DNA of 64,000 nucleotides from Allolobophora icterica (taxonomy: Eukaryota; Annelida; Clitellata; Crassiclitellata; Lumbricidae). The notes under the pieces were generated by a model. That model ran no database searches. It was not told the origin of the DNA and saw only the letters and a list, made by a program, of their open reading frames with translations. Positions 59,977-64,000 of the stretch are shown here, piece by piece. The DNA lies in NCBI GenBank assembly GCA_963556255.1, contig OY744610.1, forward strand, positions 8,345,529 through 8,409,528. Direction: 5' to 3'. Numbering within the stretch: position 1 is the stretch's first letter; each line of letters starts with the position of its first letter. The position numbers were made by a program, and so were the translations under genes.

Positions 59977-62900
59977 GTACGTAAATTACATAGAAAACTC
60001 TTTTCTACTAACAAGTGTTATATAATAGAAACATTGTATGTAAGATAATATTTGTAAATGAGAGTCTTGTAAGTTCGATTGGTTTAGTCTACATTGCGTT
60101 GTGTTGAGCTAATTTAGACGAATGCGCGAAGAAAGAGAAATATACAGTAGACTGGAATTGAAACATTGCGTGCGTCTTTTCAAAATGAATCGCCTTTGGG
60201 GAGGTTGTAGGATTATTACGACGCAGTTTAACTGATATTGTAGCGCAATACAAAAGCTAAAAGATCCCACATGTATATAGGAATAAATGCATTGACGTAT
60301 ACGCGCTTGCATTTATCTAAAAAACTGCTACATGCAGAATTGGTATAGGTGGCCCTCACTTGCTACCAAGTCCAGACTACACTTCCAGTCGAGAGGTCGG
60401 TAGCGTTTTAGAGATTTCTGCCCCGCGTTCGGCTCCTATCAAGCTCACCTGTGATGAGTACACTGGCTGCACACTGTCAGTGGCAAGATGAGACGGTGAT
60501 AGAGAGTACTGACCATCCGCCTTAATATGCCAAGGCTAAGAAAATGAAGTCGCTAGCACTTCATACCCATGGATGCCTCACGGCTAGCTTAAGGCACTAC
60601 TCTTCTTCCTGTGTTCTATGAACTCGCTTTATTGGTTTTGGGTAGCCAAGAGTCCGCTTGAGTAGTCTTGTAAGGCAGTCTGACTTTATGATAAGGTTCG
60701 TAACTGGGCTGAGTGTTACACGAGTGAGTATTATATGAACGTTGAGACAACTGTTGAAGCGGCTGACTTCAGTGCAATTACCTTTAACAGCAGAGCGGTT
60801 ACTGAGGCTTAGTTTTCCGAAATGAAAGTGGTAAATGGAGTCTTAGTTGCCTTAAATAAAGTGGTAAAGGGAGGCTTATTTTTCTAAGAAATGAAAGTGG
60901 TAAATGGAGTCTTAGTTGCCTTAAATAAAGTGGTAAAGGGAGGCTTATTTTTCTAAGAAATGAAAGTGGTAAAGTTTTTAGATTAATTATCTCTAGTTCA
61001 ATTTTTTATGCTAGAAAAAAATATTTTTATAAAAAATAAATCGGAGAAAATAATTAAAATGTAATTATTTAATTATTATGTAATTGGGGTGCGATTTATG
61101 ATATTTACATATTTCACACCGTGAGAAATAAGGGTTTTTTGCACAGCGTTTTTTACATTTCAATTCGAAGGGAGTTCAGGGGCCCACCATCGAAGCTTTG
61201 CACAAGGGCCCCCAAAAACCTTTCTACGCCACTGGCTACATGTCCTGTTGATAATGGTTGTGCTGTTATCAGACCTAAAGCCATGACTTGCAACTTATCT
61301 CGAACGTCCGCTGAAACGCTGCTTATTCTGAACTAGAGGGTCTCATTTAGACGCTCGCTTAGATCCTTCTCACTATGCAGGTTCATTTGAAGTTTAGTCA
61401 TTGCTTTCTAGATTTATGTGCGCACAAAGTAAATTTCTTTTTACTTTGAATAGACCGTGGTTCGTATAGTTTTCATGCATGCAGTCCCATACAACTCATT
61501 ATTGTATGGCGTGCATGAATACTGAATAGACAGACGATAGCTGTGCTCAAAAATAATGGTGGCCTTTGACTGATTTATAGGCCTGCATCATATGGTTGAG
61601 AGTCGTTCGACAAAAGACCCGCAACGCTTTGATGGCCATCACTTTGTCGCTTAATATATATCTCCGGGCCTACTCAATATTCAAGGTTGACGGAATTCTG
61701 TTCACTGCACATCACAAATTATTATTGCTTGAAGGACCGCGAGAAGGCGTTAGCAAAGTTAGGCTTGGTGCAAAAATTGAGAAGCATTGTAGTGTCTTTT
61801 TGTTCATGGGAGAAGTTATTTCATAGAAGCAAAAGTAGAAATTTCCAAAACTCCTGACTTCGTCATTCTGCTGCTGTGCAGCGACGTGACGGCCACGATG
61901 TCAGAAGCCATGTTTAACCTGTCAATAAATTATTCCGTCACCTCTTGAACTTCCTTTTTCTTGCAGTAGGCCTATACGTTCGCATAACTTGAACAATGGA
62001 AACTGTTGAAACTTGTAGATACCAATGCATTTCTATGCGCTACAGCTTTGTTACTCATTTTAACTCCAAAACTTACTAATAAGCTAGATAATGTTTCTAA
62101 AACATCTGTCCAACACTTCTGAATTTGCTCCTGTATAATACATTCCAGGTTGTTTTGCCACTAGACTAAACCGTACTTATAAACAACAGAAAATGCTGGC
62201 TGTAGAGTGTAGACATATATTTTAAATCCACCTAAAAATATCGTAAAAGCTAGAATGCTGCAACGACAGGATTAAGGTAAAGTTCTTATCGTTTTCTCTA
62301 GAAACTTCACCATAATCTCATGGTGACAAGAATAAAAAATTTACGATAAATTTTGAGGGAAATAAATTGGCTTACATTTTGGGCATTATGACACCAAAGC
62401 TTTAAAGTCTTAGACTAGACTAAATTAAGTTAGAACAGTCCGATAATTTTCCCCACAGACATAGGGTTACACAAGAGGTCTCCACTTAATGTGTAAACTG
62501 AAACCCAGTGAACCGTCAACTGGTATTATTGCTCAGGCATATGGCCATATCTCGGACAAAACGTGCTAGTTCGTATTTTACCCTGAACCATATATATAAC
62601 CACGCACTCCAGTCGAACATGAGAATTAGTGGCTAGGCTATAAAGCGCCAGACAAAAGGACGAAGCAGAGCAATGACTTGAAAGTAAACAAGCTGCAATG
62701 CAAGCGGCGCCTTAGCACTAAGCATTGCAGTAAGTATATGCTGTTGGCTTAACAAGTTGCTTTGAATACGTACATCAACCTTTGGTAAAGGTAACAATTT
62801 TATTTGTTTCACTAATCGACAAGTAAGATAAGATTCAATTGATTTGAAACTTTCTTGCAATAAATTATTTAAAGAATCTGATGCATCTCTCGTGATGGGG

Positions 62901-63513
62901 CGCTATATAATGTGCAATTACAAATGCAGTTAATTATTTAGACCGAGATTAAAAGCGTTAAACTGATGTTTTTGCTAAATCCTATAGAAACTTACGATGT
63001 GTACAATTGTACATCTATGCCGTGAGAATGCTATGTTATTTTGAAGCAATATTACAATGAATGTAAGAATTCATTGTTTTGCCATCTATGGGTTGTGATA
63101 TGTTGGTCCTCTGCATTACTCTCTAGTGGTGCTGCCAACTGTTGAACTGAAATCTTGCTGCTTGCGAACGGCCTACTACACTTTGAACTTTATTTTTTGG
63201 TGTTGCGTTTGTACAGTAAGAAGACGGAACCAACAAAATCTGAGGCCATTCGAACTGAATGACCGTTTGGACTAACAGAGATATGATTCAAAAAGTGGCA
63301 TTCAGTTTGCTAATATTCTCCTTGCTGGAAAAGGGCGAGTATTTCCAAAACATACCAATAAATATTTTCATAAAATATCCTGTTGTTTTGATATAAATAT
63401 GCAGCTAAGAAATAAACTGATACAATCTTTAACCACAGTTTGCGCCTCAAAATAGGCCTCTTGAAGAGGCGCTAAATAAATTTTCGGAATGGTTGAATTT
63501 CGTTTTATTTCAG
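59977..63513 (+). other. Region between the relic exon and the third Ig-like exon
   Basis: Unit homology ends near 60094. Bases about 60455-60620 match part of Ig intron 1 (8625-8800 and 33890-34060), indicating a further, older partial unit. 60821-60975 is a 69-bp tandem repeat. 61165-61235 ends with a hAT-type terminus TACGCCACTGG. 63450-63480 carries a LINE/SINE-type 3' end (GAAGAGGCGCTAAATAAAT). I found no signal-peptide exon for the third Ig gene. Confidence 0.5.
60821..60975. repeat. 69-bp tandem repeat, about 2.2 copies
   Basis: Units starting AATGAAAGTGGTAAA at 60821, 60890 and 60959, practically identical. Confidence 0.93.
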
Positions 63514-63843
63514 GTGCCACGTATGAACCATGTACGGCGCAGCTCGAGAACATCGCCGTTTACGAGGGAACTCTGGATACACTCCTGTACTTTCCAGCAA
63601 GTCCTAACGGTGCTAAATGGGAGACTCTTGCAACGACGGATGAGATAAACCCGGCTTATCTAGTAAATAATGACGACACCGTAGCTTCTAATTATGCGCC
63701 AGACTATGCATATGCTTCATCGTCAGGTCTAACAATTAGAAACGCAACGACAACGAATGAGCCTGGACATGATCTGTCAACGGCTGGGTTGTACATCGTA
63801 ACATGTGGTGGGAACTCATTCAGCGTCAAGTTTCTTGTCGTTC
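63514..63843 (+). CDS. Third Ig-like exon (divergent V-type), gene runs off the window
   Basis: Phase-1 exon of 330 nt between TTTCAG and GTAAGT. Reads GATYEPCTAQLENIAVYEGT, LLYFPASPNGAKWETLATT, LTIRNATTTNEPG and LSTAGLYIVTCGGNSFSVKF. The core Trp and a late A-G-x-Y...C element suggest a V-type Ig domain. The expected B-strand Cys is replaced (LLYF) while a Cys sits near the N-terminus. Same exon phase as Ig-A/Ig-B exon 2. Confidence 0.65.
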
Positions 63844-64000
63844 GTAAGTAATCAGACTGTATGTGTTTGATATTTCATAAATCTTATGATTTCATTTCGC
63901 TGGTCATTCCAACCTTTACAGCTTAGGTTCTTTTGAGCGCTGTAGAATTTTTCTATGCGATATAAGCACCGAGTTCTATTCACTGTCGCTGTTTTGAATT

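Overview
This window is animal nuclear DNA. Genes are split into short exons by GT-AG introns. There are tandem gene copies, tRNA-derived SINEs, CR1/L2-like LINEs, many hAT-like elements with 8-bp target duplications, a complete LTR retrotransposon and long microsatellites. The word TAGGCCTA is conspicuously over-represented. The gene content (Ig receptors, a plexin-like receptor, FLYWCH and SCAN-like transposon proteins) fits a marine invertebrate. I cannot name the species from sequence alone.

Layout. The locus is a tandem duplication. Unit 1 (before base 1 to about 21068) holds a plexin-like IPT-domain receptor with one membrane segment and a short repeated tail (exons 290-4513). It is followed by an Ig-receptor gene, 'Ig-A' (exons 7760-18080), and a 3' flank ending in a relic Ig exon (20810-20931). 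Unit 2 (about 22113-60094) repeats this order. It has a truncated, frameshifted plexin-like copy (22422-29824) carrying a 6.3-kb LTR retrotransposon, then 'Ig-B' (31722-56381), then the same relic Ig exon (59840-59976). A third, more divergent Ig-like exon at 63514-63843 starts another gene that runs off the window.

Ig-A and Ig-B share one architecture: a signal-peptide exon, a V-like Ig exon, two further Ig exons, a tiny Thr/Ser stalk exon, a transmembrane exon and a tyrosine-rich cytoplasmic exon. All internal junctions are phase 1. Ig-B joins into an uninterrupted 489-residue frame ending with YESL-x10-YESI, an ITAM-like pair. Ig-A is damaged: a hAT-like element sits inside the V exon, the tail exon has lost its proximal splice acceptor, and a 1-nt deletion stops the tail before the ITAM-like motif. 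In the plexin-like pair, copy 1 is readable but a 138-bp MITE supplies an early stop, while copy 2 is broken. The units have therefore decayed reciprocally: unit 1 keeps the plexin-like gene and unit 2 keeps the Ig gene.

Most remaining sequence is nested transposons, and the paralogous copy often supplies the empty site. Notable ones are the Gag-protease-only LTR element beside a splice donor, a MULE with a FLYWCH remnant inside a transposase-like pseudogene, and SINEs that share a 3' hairpin with local LINEs. The paired, tandemly duplicated Ig/plexin-like receptor cluster with activating-type tails is the best candidate for an undescribed recognition system. Function is inference from architecture only.
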